A stretch of 64,000 nucleotides of DNA from Bradyrhizobium ivorense (GTDB lineage: Bacteria; Pseudomonadota; Alphaproteobacteria; Rhizobiales; Xanthobacteraceae): positions 124,001-188,000 of the forward strand of contig NZ_CAADFC020000004.1 of NCBI RefSeq assembly GCF_900696085.1, read 5' to 3'. Every line of letters starts with the position of its first letter. The stretch's first letter is position 1. Below are positions 16,056 to 25,192 of the stretch, piece by piece. A program made the translations under genes and the position numbers. Under the pieces are notes generated by a model. The model had not been told where the DNA came from and searched no databases. It was given only the letters and a program-made list of their open reading frames with translations.

Positions 16056-18041
16056 ATGTTTCCAACCAGCAAGACCATCCTGTTGACTGCAGCGTCCGCA
16101 ACGTTGGCGCTGACGCAGAGCGCCGTGGCCGAGGAGTGGGGCAAGGATCGGCATAAGGGCAATCCTTATGTCGCCGGTGACATGCACAACCACAACACCT
16201 GTACGGACGGTTCGGTGGCCGCTGGCTATTCGATCGACCGCGCGGTCGGACGCGGCGTCGCGCCCGCCGGCGGCAACAATTTCGACCTGGACTGGTTCAC
16301 GCTCGGCAATCACGGCGGTTCGGGCAATCGCGACTGCCGCTTCAGCGACACCAGCGCCAATCTTCCCGGGCAAACCACCACCACCTGGGATCAGACGCTT
16401 GGCAAGACCATCGACGGCATCACGATCACCAGCCTGAAGGGCACCCCGAACGGCACCGGCAGCAGCGCCAAGATGTGGCGCTGGCAGTCGATCCAGGAGA
16501 TCGAGTATCCGATCATCGCCAACCGCACGCCGGTGTACAAGAAGGTGTTGATCGAAGGCCTCGAGTGGATCGCTCCCGGTCATGAGCATGTCGACGTCGC
16601 GGTGATCACCGGGCAGAACCCGCGCCACGAGGGCGGCAATGCCGACAAGATGGCGGAATTCGAATACCGCTTCGATCGCACCGACACCGATGCGATCGGC
16701 CCCGTCTTCGGCAGCGGCCAAAACCAGGTCTGGCCGGGCAAGGACAATGTCAACAACAGCGGCACGGCGGGACACCAGAAATCGCTCGCGGCCATCGCAT
16801 GGTTGCAGTCGCATCATCCGCTGCAATCCTATGTCATTCCCACGCACACCGAGCGCCAGGGGCCGTTCGATCCGTCGGGCAGCAAGGGCTACAACATCGA
16901 GCACTTCCGCGATTTCAACAATGCCGGACCGACCGTCGCGTTCGGCATCGAGTCGCCCGGTCACTTCGCGGAAGGCGGCCTCAGCGGCGGCTCCGGCTCC
17001 TACGGGACCGGTGCGGTCGGCGGCGGCACCTACGGCATGAGCGGGATCTACACCGCGAAGGTCGGCGGCCTGTGGGATGGCATGCTCGGCGAAGGCCGCA
17101 ACTTCTTCATCTATGTCAGCTCCGACTGGCACAGCCGCGGCGCCGGCGGCGCGCGCGACTCGTTCACGACGGCCGATTTCATTCCCGGCGAGTACACCAA
17201 GCTGTATGTTCCGAACGCCGGAAAGTTCTCGGCGCACTCGGTCATCGACGGCATGCGTTCGGGTAACTCGTACTCGGTCAACGCCGATCTGATCGGTCCC
17301 GATCTGGTGTTCCGCGCCAAGGCGCGCGGCGACGACTGGAAGACGATGGGCGAGACGCTGGTCGTGAGGCCGGGTGATCGGGTGACCGTCGAGATGGAAA
17401 TGACGGTCCCGGCGAAGAACAACAGCCCGTACAGCTTCAACAATCCGCTGCTCGTGCCGATCGGGACCAAGCAGCCGCTGAACAAGCCGTCGCTCGACCA
17501 TGTCGATCTGATCACCGGCAAGATCACCGGCGTGATTGCGCCGGGCGCGGCCGGCTATGCGGTGCCGAACGCCGCCGGCACTGCCGGCGCGTCGATCGTG
17601 TACAACCCCACGGCCACCATCGCGCAGCAGATTCCGGCGACCAAGATGCATCGCGAGCATCGTGACGGCGATGCCGTCCGGTTGCGCTTCACGACGACGT
17701 TCACCGCCGGCAACAGCCCGTTCTATATCCGCGCCCGCGGAACGAACATTCCGGTCGGCACCCCGAACGTCTCGGATAGCGCCGGCAATCCGCTGCTCGA
17801 CGCCAACAATGCGCTGGTGAGCTGCACGGACCCGGCGTGCCCGCCGCATCTGGAGGCGATCGCCGGCGTCAAGAAGGTCACCCACGACGTTCAGGCCTAT
17901 TCGAACGCCTGGTTCTACGCCAATCCGATCTTCGTGCGGCCGGAAGGCTCGCCGAAGCTGCTGGTCGAAACCAATGCGGATCTGGCGCGGCGGCTTGGGC
18001 AGCGGGCCGAGCACGACCATCACCACCACGACAACGACTAA
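16056..18041 (+). CDS. Secreted PHP-like (DUF3604-type) metal-dependent protein with His-rich tail
   Basis: A 661-residue protein with Sec signal peptide (LLTAASATLALTQSAVAEE). The mature N-terminus has a PHP-type metal-site pattern, DMHNHNTCTDGS, and DLDWFTLGNHGG, with further His in SYVIPTHTERQ and YVSSDWHSR, as in PHP phosphoesterase-like proteins of the DUF3604 group. The last residues, AEHDHHHHDND, are a His/Asp metal-binding tail. It is divergent from the isomerase/HupE group and is followed by a strong terminator. A role in periplasmic metal binding or phosphoester hydrolysis fits; the substrate is unknown. The family assignment rests on the first motif and its spacing, so a different metallohydrolase is possible. 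Confidence 0.72.
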   Translation: MFPTSKTILLTAASATLALTQSAVAEEWGKDRHKGNPYVAGDMHNHNTCTDGSVAAGYSIDRAVGRGVAPAGGNNFDLDWFTLGNHGGSGNRDCRFSDTSANLPGQTTTTWDQTLGKTIDGITITSLKGTPNGTGSSAKMWRWQSIQEIEYPIIANRTPVYKKVLIEGLEWIAPGHEHVDVAVITGQNPRHEGGNADKMAEFEYRFDRTDTDAIGPVFGSGQNQVWPGKDNVNNSGTAGHQKSLAAIAWLQSHHPLQSYVIPTHTERQGPFDPSGSKGYNIEHFRDFNNAGPTVAFGIESPGHFAEGGLSGGSGSYGTGAVGGGTYGMSGIYTAKVGGLWDGMLGEGRNFFIYVSSDWHSRGAGGARDSFTTADFIPGEYTKLYVPNAGKFSAHSVIDGMRSGNSYSVNADLIGPDLVFRAKARGDDWKTMGETLVVRPGDRVTVEMEMTVPAKNNSPYSFNNPLLVPIGTKQPLNKPSLDHVDLITGKITGVIAPGAAGYAVPNAAGTAGASIVYNPTATIAQQIPATKMHREHRDGDAVRLRFTTTFTAGNSPFYIRARGTNIPVGTPNVSDSAGNPLLDANNALVSCTDPACPPHLEAIAGVKKVTHDVQAYSNAWFYANPIFVRPEGSPKLLVETNADLARRLGQRAEHDHHHHDND

Positions 18042-18057
18042 CCATTCATGAAACTAT

Positions 18058-18094
18058 CCGGCGGGACGCTCAGCGTCCCGCCGGACTCGTTTTT
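18058..18094 (+). terminator. Intrinsic terminator after the PHP-like gene
   Basis: A perfect 12-bp GC-rich stem (18058-18069 with 18073-18084) and a TCA loop, followed after five bases by TTTTT at 18090-18094. It begins 17 bases after the stop at 18041, and the next gene starts ten bases past the T-run. Confidence 0.88.
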
Positions 18095-18103
18095 GGGCGT
18101 GCG

Positions 18104-18460
18104 ATGGACCAGTTTTGCCTGCGAGCTTCTCTCTTTGCGCTGTGCCTGCTCGTTTGCGGCAGTTGCGGTGCGGCCGCCCAAGGGACTCAAGGGGCTGCTG
18201 CGTTGCCTTCCAGCGAACCCACGTGGGAGGATTGCCAGTCGGCAGTCGGGGAGGCGCGCACCTTGACGGCACAACTGCCGCCGGACCATCTCTCCCGCTA
18301 CTTCGCCGATCGTCATCTGCACCAGGCCATGGTCGAAGCCGGGAACGGCGAATTCGACGAGTGTCTGGAGATGGCCGCGCGCGCCTCTCAGGAGGTGCGC
18401 GAACGGCGCCACGAGCTGCCGCCCGGCGAAAGGCTGCGCGTGCTTCGGGCCGACGAGTAG
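18104..18460 (+). CDS. Small secreted hypothetical protein
   Basis: About 118 residues from MDQFCLRASLFALCLLVCGS; the N-terminus is a signal peptide with cleavage near GAAAQG. The mature part has one recognisable pattern, DHLSRYFADRHLHQAMVEAG then GEFDECLEMAARASQEVRER, which looks like a short helical-hairpin domain common in rhizobial hypothetical proteins. The frame is open further upstream, but that part runs through the preceding gene and the terminator. A ribosome site is weak. It may be a small periplasmic protein of the same metal-related locus; function is unknown. Confidence 0.6.
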   Translation: MDQFCLRASLFALCLLVCGSCGAAAQGTQGAAALPSSEPTWEDCQSAVGEARTLTAQLPPDHLSRYFADRHLHQAMVEAGNGEFDECLEMAARASQEVRERRHELPPGERLRVLRADE

Positions 18461-18560
18461 ATCACCTCGGCAGACTGCGGCACGCTGCCCGCTGTCATCG
18501 CGGTGTCATCTTTGCTCGCGCATGGTTGGCTGCGTTCCCAAAACAGGCAAAATTGACCAC

Positions 18561-19184
18561 ATGGATCAGATCGAACCGCTTTTCCCGATCCCCCTCATGC
18601 GCTCGCCCCAGCTGCTTCCTCCGTCGCTGAACGAAGCCGCCGTGACCGCGATCCGGAATGCGCGCATCGAAAGCAATCTCCGATCGGGACAGCTGTTCCA
18701 CACCGAGGTCGCCGATCCGCGCGACAACGAGCTGTTTCGCCAGATCGCTGAACTGGCGGTGCCAAAGCTGGTCGATTTCGGCGTCTTGCTGTTCGGCGAA
18801 CAGCTGCGCTGGACCGTCAAGGAGATGTGGACCAACATGCTCGAGACCGGCGGAAACCAGACCCTGCATTCGCACGCCAACAGTTTCGTCTCGGGCATTA
18901 TCTATCTGACGCCCTCGCACGCGGCCTGCAAGACGGTTTTCGTGCGGCCGCCCGGCGGTTTCGACTTCTCCTTCCGCCATCATACGCGAGACGCCGCCAT
19001 CGGGCCTTTCAACGCGGGCAAGTACGTCCTGCCGGAAGCCGAACCGGGCGATCTCGTGCTTTTTCCAAGCTATCTCTACCACGAGGTGCCGAGGAATCCG
19101 GGCGGGCAGCGGATCACGATCGCTTTCAACGCCATTCCCGATCATCTCGACTGCTGGGGCTATCGCATCAACTTTGCGCCCTGA
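18561..19184 (+). CDS. Putative 2OG-Fe(II) oxygenase (TIGR02466-type)
   Basis: About 207 residues from MDQIEPLFPIPLMRSP. The core matches the putative 2-oxoglutarate/iron oxygenase family seen in phages and bacteria: metal-site His in NQTLHSHANSFVSGIIYLTP, and the distal His and Arg in GDLVLFPSYLYHEVPRN followed by GGQRITIAFN. The usual order HxH/D ... H ... R is complete. The start ATG 18561 agrees with the family N-terminus (L-F-x-x-P). It is not an obvious operon member: the next gene is on the opposite strand 15 bases away. Family members hydroxylate unknown protein or small-molecule targets. Confidence 0.8.
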   Translation: MDQIEPLFPIPLMRSPQLLPPSLNEAAVTAIRNARIESNLRSGQLFHTEVADPRDNELFRQIAELAVPKLVDFGVLLFGEQLRWTVKEMWTNMLETGGNQTLHSHANSFVSGIIYLTPSHAACKTVFVRPPGGFDFSFRHHTRDAAIGPFNAGKYVLPEAEPGDLVLFPSYLYHEVPRNPGGQRITIAFNAIPDHLDCWGYRINFAP

Positions 19185-19199
19185 GCGAGGCCAAGCAGG

Positions 19200-21839
19200 T
19201 CACTGCTTTCGTAATCCGAATTCGCGCAGCAGCAGCTCCCTGGCCTCGCCGCGCGATGGGGCCGCGTCGACAATCTGGCGCAGCAGGCCAGCGGCGGCTG
19301 TCCGGTCCGAACCGATCAGGGATTTCGCCATGCTCATCAGCGGCCCGTAGGCCGGGTCGAATTCGGGGCTCAAGCGAAGCGCCTCGAGGAGGCCCAGCGA
19401 AGCCGCTTCGATCAGCGCTGCGCCGCGCGGATCGCCCGGAAGCGCTGCGCCCGCTTCGAGAAACCGGTTACGCGCGCGCCAGTAGGCGCTGAGCCGGGCG
19501 CTCAACGCATCGCGCTCCGGCCCGACGGCCAGGAGTTCAGCCGGATCCGGTTGCACGCCTCGCGTCAATGCAAGCAGGAGCGACCAGGGCGCCGCGGTCA
19601 ATGCGTGGACGTTGCGCCGCGCATCGAAGGTCACGAACGGAAAATCATCCGTGTTGCGCGGACCTTCGCCGGCGAATGCGGCGAGGGCGCGCGGGCCTGC
19701 GAGGTATTGGCCGAGCAGATCGATCGGCGCCGCGAACCCGAGCGGCCGCACGACTGGCCCGATCGCGGGATCGCGCAGCCGGTCGGCGAGCGCGTTGGTG
19801 TCGAGATCACCGCCATCCCTTGTGCCGATGAGCGCGAGCATGGGCGTGCGGACGCTGTAGTGGTTGAGCCAGGCCGCGCCGTCCGGATAGACGTCGAGAA
19901 AGCTGCGGACAATGGCGCGGAGCGAGGGCAGATCAAGCTGATAAAGCGGAAGCCATTGGCAGAAGATGCCTTGGGGCGCGAGCCTGCGCTTCACGGCGCC
20001 GAAATGCTCGACCGTGTAGAGCGTGCCGCTGCCATCCAGCGCCGGATGAAACAGGTCGGCGACGATCACGTCATGCAGGCTGGTATCCGCGGCGACGTAG
20101 CGGCGGGCATCGGCGACGGTCACCCGAAGCGCCGGAGCCGCCGCCGGGTTGATGAACCAGGGAAGCAGGTCCACGACCTCGCGCGAAAGCTCGACGCCAT
20201 GCACGCTCACGCCCGGCATCTGCGATCCGCCGACCACGGTGGCGCCGGTCCCGATGCCGAGGAACAGGGCCCGGTGCGGAGCTTGATGAAGCAGCAGCGG
20301 CAGCATCGCCTGGCGGTAGTCGGATCGAACCGAACTCGTGCCGCCCATCCGGAAATGGCCGTTCACATCGAGATAGCGCGTACCTGACGCTTCATCGACA
20401 ACGCTGGCGGTCGCCATCGGCCCTTCACGGACCGCGAGCAGGGCGCCGCCGGACGGCACCCTCGTCAACGAGGGCACGGGATAAAACCACAGCACCAGCG
20501 CGAGGACGGCCGGCGCGGCGGACCACGCCAGCGCCGGCCAGCCGGCCGGGAGCAGGAGCAGGTAGCCCAGCGTGACCGGAAGCAGGGCTTTCCACGTCCC
20601 GAAGGCCGGAATCAGCAATTGTGCGGCGACGAGTGGCGCGATGGAGGCGCCGAGACTGTTGACGCCAACCGCCCAGCCAACAGAGCCGCGCTGGTCGCGC
20701 ACCCGCTGCGCCAGCAGGCCGAACAATGCACCCATCGCGGTCGACGGTGCCAGGAACAGGGCAATCGCCACTGCCAGCTCACCGACCACGCCGGCGGGGG
20801 AGGCGACCTCGACGAGGCGGTCGACATAGGGCGCAAGCAATGCGGTCGCAAGACACGCAAGCGCGGTGGCGGCCAGCAGGCCGCGGAGATCGCCATCCTG
20901 CGCAGCACGTCCGCTGCGCTGCCAGAGCAGGCCGCCGGCCGCCGTGCCGAGCAGGTACGCCGCCAGCAGCCCCGCGAAGGTGTAGACGGTGTCCTGCATC
21001 ACCTGCGCCGCAAGGCGGACGACCAGAACCTCGAATGCGATTCCGAGCAGGCCCGTGGCGAACAAGGTGATCGTGAGGCGCAGCTCGCGAACCGGCTCGG
21101 GCCGAGCCGCCTCGGTCGCAGCTCGCGCCGTGCCGAACGCCGCTTCAACCGCGAGCGCGCCGGCGGCGCAGAGCAGGTTGACGCCGGCAAGGCAGAGCAA
21201 TGTCCCGGAGAAGCCAAGCGTCGGAATCAGCAGGAATGTGGACACCAGCGTGCCGGCCAACGCCCCGGCCGTGTTCGCTCCATACACGCCGGCGGTGACG
21301 CGCGCCTCGCGGCGGGCCTCGCGTGTCATCCGCTCCAGTGCGGCAAGGGTTCCGCCCATTGCCATCGTCGCGGGAAGCAGCACCAGCGTCGGCAGCGCAA
21401 AGCTGCCGGTCCAAAGCAAGGCTGGCGACGGTTCGCTGCCAAGCAGGGGCGGCAGCGCCCGGCCGGCGGCAGGCAGAAGCCAGATGTTGACCAGACCCCA
21501 GACAGCGATGACGCCCTCAAGCATCGCATAGACGTGCCACGCCGACCGCGCACGCCTGATCAGCTCATCGAGCGCGAACGCACCAAGCGCCAGACCGCCG
21601 AAAAACCCGGCGATGGCGCCAAGCACCGCCATCATCTCGGTCCCCAGCGCAAGGCTCAGCTGTCGCGTCCACACGATCTCGTAGCCGAGGCCCGCGAAGC
21701 CGGACGCCGTCACGATCGGTATCAGCGCCCAGCCAAGGCTGGCCGTTGGCCAGGAGCGCGCCGATCCGGTCTCGAGCTGGACCGCGTTCGCGAGCCGGTC
21801 TGCCGAAGCGATCGCGGCGCTGTCCGGGTCGGATTGCAT
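19200..21839 (-). CDS. Membrane-fused spermidine-synthase-like protein
   Basis: An 879-residue protein. Residues ~35-480 contain roughly 14 membrane segments in a transporter-like arrangement (SGFAGLGYEIVWTRQLSLAL is the usual first helix of this family). Residues ~500-730 form a Rossmann-type spermidine-synthase-like domain: HRALFLGIGTGATVVGGSQM corresponds to the cofactor-binding loop, VHGVELSREVVDLLPWF to motif II and ADARRYVAADTSLHDVIVAD to the acidic motif. A helical tail completes it. Such fusions are widespread, and polyamine synthase activity is not shown for most. The start is fixed by MQSDPDSAA before the first helix. It stands alone on this strand, back to back with the oxygenase gene. 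Confidence 0.85.
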   Translation of the reverse strand: MQSDPDSAAIASADRLANAVQLETGSARSWPTASLGWALIPIVTASGFAGLGYEIVWTRQLSLALGTEMMAVLGAIAGFFGGLALGAFALDELIRRARSAWHVYAMLEGVIAVWGLVNIWLLPAAGRALPPLLGSEPSPALLWTGSFALPTLVLLPATMAMGGTLAALERMTREARREARVTAGVYGANTAGALAGTLVSTFLLIPTLGFSGTLLCLAGVNLLCAAGALAVEAAFGTARAATEAARPEPVRELRLTITLFATGLLGIAFEVLVVRLAAQVMQDTVYTFAGLLAAYLLGTAAGGLLWQRSGRAAQDGDLRGLLAATALACLATALLAPYVDRLVEVASPAGVVGELAVAIALFLAPSTAMGALFGLLAQRVRDQRGSVGWAVGVNSLGASIAPLVAAQLLIPAFGTWKALLPVTLGYLLLLPAGWPALAWSAAPAVLALVLWFYPVPSLTRVPSGGALLAVREGPMATASVVDEASGTRYLDVNGHFRMGGTSSVRSDYRQAMLPLLLHQAPHRALFLGIGTGATVVGGSQMPGVSVHGVELSREVVDLLPWFINPAAAPALRVTVADARRYVAADTSLHDVIVADLFHPALDGSGTLYTVEHFGAVKRRLAPQGIFCQWLPLYQLDLPSLRAIVRSFLDVYPDGAAWLNHYSVRTPMLALIGTRDGGDLDTNALADRLRDPAIGPVVRPLGFAAPIDLLGQYLAGPRALAAFAGEGPRNTDDFPFVTFDARRNVHALTAAPWSLLLALTRGVQPDPAELLAVGPERDALSARLSAYWRARNRFLEAGAALPGDPRGAALIEAASLGLLEALRLSPEFDPAYGPLMSMAKSLIGSDRTAAAGLLRQIVDAAPSRGEARELLLREFGLRKQ

Positions 21840-21962
21840 TCACTCACTCCTGTCTCGCACGCGGCGAACGGCCCGAACGCCGCGCTCTCGGCCGATCAAA
21901 GCATCGGCTCTATGTCAGTTTCTTTCAGGATTTGTGACAGCCAAAGCGGCGGCTCGATCCGA

Positions 21963-24167
21963 TCAGAATCTTCCCGCCACCGTCAGCCGCACCGCGCGCG
22001 GCTCGGCCGGATGGACGTGACGATCGGCGACGCCGTCGATCGGCTCCCCCGGCAATCGCGACAAATAGTAATACTCGATCTGGTTGGTCTGGGCGTTGAA
22101 GAGGTTGAGCACGTCGAGCTGCACCCGCAGGCCGTTGTCGAATCTGTAGCCGGCGCGCGCGTTGAAGATCAGGGATTGTAGCGAGCGGACGCTGTCGTCT
22201 TCGATCAGGGGGCGCGGACCGAAATAGCGCGCCTTCAGCGCGCCGAACCAGCCGGTGTCGCCGCCAAGGGTGACCGCGCCGCTTGCCACCCATGACGGTG
22301 CGCCGGGGATGCGGTCACCGGCCGGGTCGAAATCCGTGAAGCGCGCCCGGGTATAGGCGACGTCGAGATCGACCGTCAGCCACGGCAACGGCTTGTACTG
22401 GTTGGTCCACTCGACACCGACGCGGCGGCTCGGCCGGCTCGGCTCGGTGGTGCCGGCGTCGCCGACGAACAACAGTTCGGAGTCGAAGTCCAGCACGAAT
22501 ACCGCAAGCGAGCTGGTGACGCCCTCGACAGCCTTGGTGCGGATGCCGAGCTCGGCGCCGCGCGAGCGCACCAGCAGCGGCACGCGTTCAAGCGGGGTCG
22601 TCTTGTCGTTGGGATCGACCGTGATGGTCGCGCCGCGGATATCGTTGCTGTGCAGGCCGTAACCGGCGTTGCCGTAGAACTCGGTCTTGTACCAGGGGCC
22701 GAGCACGATACCGGCCTTCGGGCTCGTCATCGCGGCCTGGGCGTTGCCCGAATTCTGCGGCGTATCGCTGAAGACGTGTCCGGCGAAGAAGTCCTCGCGG
22801 ATGCCGACCGTGGTGCGCAGCCAGTTGGTCCAGCGCGTCGTCGTATCGGTCCAGAGGCCGACATTGCCCTCCTGCACGCGGTCATCGCGCACGGTCGAGA
22901 GCCATTCACGCTGCTCGGTCTTGAACAGGCCGACATGAATATCGTCGTAGCGGCTCTGCACGCCGACACGGGTCTGCGTTTCGAGGCCGGCGAAGCGCCA
23001 ATCGAACGCATGCCGCGCGTCAAAGCCGCCGACGGTCCGGCGATCGAGCTGGCTGAACTGGTCGCCATTGACGGGATTGTCGAGGAAGTAGGTGAAATCG
23101 TTGAACAGCTGCAGGTCGGAGCGCAGCACATAGGCGCTGACATTGGTCTGTCCGTAGTCGCCCGATTGCGTCCAATTGCCGGAGAGGCTGAAGCGGCTCG
23201 ACGTGCCGCCGTCGGTCGGATCGAGCGTGCCGAGGCGGCTGATCAGGCCCTGGTCGATCGCGCGCTGCGGAACCTGATCGGTCGAATTCCAGCCGTTGGA
23301 ATAGGCCATCGCCGTCAGCGTCAGGCCGTCGGTCGCGGTGCCCTGGCTGTAGCGCATGACGCCGTTCAGCTTGCGGACGTCGTCCGGCACCTGCCACGGT
23401 CCATCATATTTTACAGCTTCGATCGCCGTCAGCAGCGTGCCGGCGCCCACGGCGGTCGATCCCGCCGCCAACGCCCGGCGATAGCCGAAGCTGCCGAAGG
23501 TCATCTCCGCGATGTTCTTCGGCAGCTTGTTGACGTAGTCGATCGCCACCGCGCCGGCAGAGGCGAAGTCGCCCTGATCCGCAAAGTACGGTCCCTTGCG
23601 GACATTGACCGACTGGATCAGCTCGGGCACCAGGAAATTGATATCGGCGTAGCCTTGCCCGTGCCCATGGGTCGGCATGTTGACGGGCATGCCGTCGACG
23701 GAGATCGCCAGATCGGTGCCGTGATCAAGATTGAAGCCACGCAGGAAATACTGGTTGGCCTTGCCCTCGCCGGAGTGCTGGGTGACGATCAGGCCCGGCA
23801 CGACTTCCAGCGCCTCGCCGGGCCGCGAGAATGGCACCGCGTTGACCTCCGCGCCGCTGATGCGGATCGCACTGGCGGCGGTGGGCTGCGAGGTGGAGGG
23901 GCCATCGCGCGATGCACCGGTTGCGCCGTCGCCCGCGGCCGCGCTGCCCGAGCGAGCGGCAGTCCGGTTACGCATCCCATGGCTTTTCGGCGGTTTTTTG
24001 TGCGCGTGCCGCTCGTGAGGGTGATGGTGATCCGGCGACGCAACGGTAACCGGCGGAAGTTCGGTGTGCGCCACCCCGCGGAAGTCGCGGGCCGCGGCTG
24101 GAAGCCCGCACAGAGCAGCCGACGCGGCGGCGGATACTGCCCGCAACACGACTCCACGCACCGCCAC
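21963..24167 (-). CDS. TonB-dependent outer-membrane receptor with His-rich N-terminus
   Basis: About 734 residues if started at GTG 24167, which follows GGGGGACGTC and gives a clean signal peptide (VLRAVSAAASAALCGLPAAA); the open frame begins 16 codons earlier. The mature N-terminus carries the stretch PDHHHPHERHAHKKPPKSHG, a likely metal-binding segment. The plug domain is seen in PGEALEVVPGLIVTQHSGEG and KANQYFLRGFNLDHGTDLAI, the barrel follows, and the protein ends in a C-terminal aromatic (VRLTVAGRF). The plug sequence with SVDGMPVNMPTHGHGQGYAD resembles receptors for small metal complexes rather than large siderophores. With HupE-type permeases upstream in the window, nickel, cobalt or copper uptake is plausible. 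Confidence 0.9.
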   Translation of the reverse strand: MAVRGVVLRAVSAAASAALCGLPAAARDFRGVAHTELPPVTVASPDHHHPHERHAHKKPPKSHGMRNRTAARSGSAAAGDGATGASRDGPSTSQPTAASAIRISGAEVNAVPFSRPGEALEVVPGLIVTQHSGEGKANQYFLRGFNLDHGTDLAISVDGMPVNMPTHGHGQGYADINFLVPELIQSVNVRKGPYFADQGDFASAGAVAIDYVNKLPKNIAEMTFGSFGYRRALAAGSTAVGAGTLLTAIEAVKYDGPWQVPDDVRKLNGVMRYSQGTATDGLTLTAMAYSNGWNSTDQVPQRAIDQGLISRLGTLDPTDGGTSSRFSLSGNWTQSGDYGQTNVSAYVLRSDLQLFNDFTYFLDNPVNGDQFSQLDRRTVGGFDARHAFDWRFAGLETQTRVGVQSRYDDIHVGLFKTEQREWLSTVRDDRVQEGNVGLWTDTTTRWTNWLRTTVGIREDFFAGHVFSDTPQNSGNAQAAMTSPKAGIVLGPWYKTEFYGNAGYGLHSNDIRGATITVDPNDKTTPLERVPLLVRSRGAELGIRTKAVEGVTSSLAVFVLDFDSELLFVGDAGTTEPSRPSRRVGVEWTNQYKPLPWLTVDLDVAYTRARFTDFDPAGDRIPGAPSWVASGAVTLGGDTGWFGALKARYFGPRPLIEDDSVRSLQSLIFNARAGYRFDNGLRVQLDVLNLFNAQTNQIEYYYLSRLPGEPIDGVADRHVHPAEPRAVRLTVAGRF

Positions 24168-24520
24168 GACGTCCCCCGCACGATCACAGCAGCAGCCTGC
24201 AAGCAACTGCAACAAATCCCGCTAACAGGCCCAGATGACGATGCAACAACAATTTCATACCTGCCGCTGCGACCGAATGGTCGTGGATCACCGTCGCGGT
24301 GCCAGCGCGACGCGAGCCTCGGATGTCACTGCCGATCGTGCGATCAAATAGGCTGTCGAGTTATCCCGTTGTACAGTTGTCACATTGGCAACCGATAAGC
24401 CTAGCTTCCCCGGCGACCTATGCTTGGCCGCGCGTCGCTTGTCTCGCGCGGGCGGGTTACCAGCTCGTCTTGGCTGAAGGGCTTGTGCGTTTAGCTCGCG
24501 TTGGGTCGGTGACGAGGGAC
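24168..24520. other. Intergenic region between TonB receptor and GspN-like gene
   Basis: About 350 bases with divergent promoters expected at both ends. The frame of the rightward gene stays open through part of it but has no conserved sequence. No riboswitch-like or clear operator structure was recognised. Confidence 0.4.
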
Positions 24521-25192
24521 ATGCGAAGGCATAGAGCGATTCTGCGGACATCGGTGCGGCGGGCGGTTGTGCTGGCGCCATTGCTCGGCGTTTCCGCCGC
24601 AACCTCCGCGCTGTGTGCCGATATCTCCGATCTCGATGTGCCGGGCCCGGTTGGGTCGACATCAAGCCGGCTGCTTTGGGATGCTCCGGCAACTTCGGCA
24701 CCGGCAGTCGACGCTGCTCCGGCTTCGCCGTCGCCCATCGGCGGGCAGGGGGCCATGAACGGCAATCCACTCTGGACGATCCCACTGGCGGTCCTGCCGG
24801 ACACGCGCCAGCGTCCGATTTTTTCGCCGTCGCGCCGGCCGCCGCCACCTGCCGCCGCTTTGGCATCCGAGCCGAAGCTGCCACCGCCACCGCCGAGTCT
24901 GCCGCCGGTCGAGCTGCCGCTTTCGCTGGTCGGCACCATCAGCGGCGGCGACCTCAGCTTCGGGATATTCGTCGACAAGACCAGCAAGGCCACCCTGCGT
25001 CTGAAGATCGGCGAGGATTATCAGGGCTGGCGGCTTCGTTCAGTGCATGGCCGCGAGGCGATCATGGCGTACGGCGAGCGCAGCGAGACCTTGAATTTCC
25101 CAACCCAAGCCGAGGCCGCAGTGGCAATCAGCCGGACGGTTGCGGAAAGTGCGCCGAGACGGGGAAGCTCGCACTCGCCGGAATACGACTGA
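24521..25192 (+). CDS. GspN/GspC-like type II secretion-associated protein
   Basis: About 223 residues from MRRHRAILRTSVRR, with a membrane anchor or signal peptide (AVVLAPLLGVSAATSALCAD). The centre has NPLWTIPLAVLPDTRQRPIF followed by a Pro-rich stretch (PSRRPPPPAAA), and then a small beta-domain (LPLSLVGTISGGDLSFGIF...LKIGEDYQGWRL). This arrangement is found in rhizobial GspN/GspC-type proteins of type II secretion systems. No other Gsp genes are seen in the window, so it may be an orphan or part of a scattered system. The frame continues upstream, but ATG 24521 directly precedes the hydrophobic segment. Confidence 0.65.
   Translation: MRRHRAILRTSVRRAVVLAPLLGVSAATSALCADISDLDVPGPVGSTSSRLLWDAPATSAPAVDAAPASPSPIGGQGAMNGNPLWTIPLAVLPDTRQRPIFSPSRRPPPPAAALASEPKLPPPPPSLPPVELPLSLVGTISGGDLSFGIFVDKTSKATLRLKIGEDYQGWRLRSVHGREAIMAYGERSETLNFPTQAEAAVAISRTVAESAPRRGSSHSPEYD

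Noticed and set aside
15948..18029. 693-codon open frame opposite to the PHP-like gene
   Set aside because: Shadow frame; the plus-strand protein has a signal peptide, a metal motif and a terminator in the right place.
20619..22181. 520-codon open frame opposite to the spermidine-synthase-like gene
   Set aside because: Shadow rich in Arg, Gln and Gly that crosses the boundary of two real genes.
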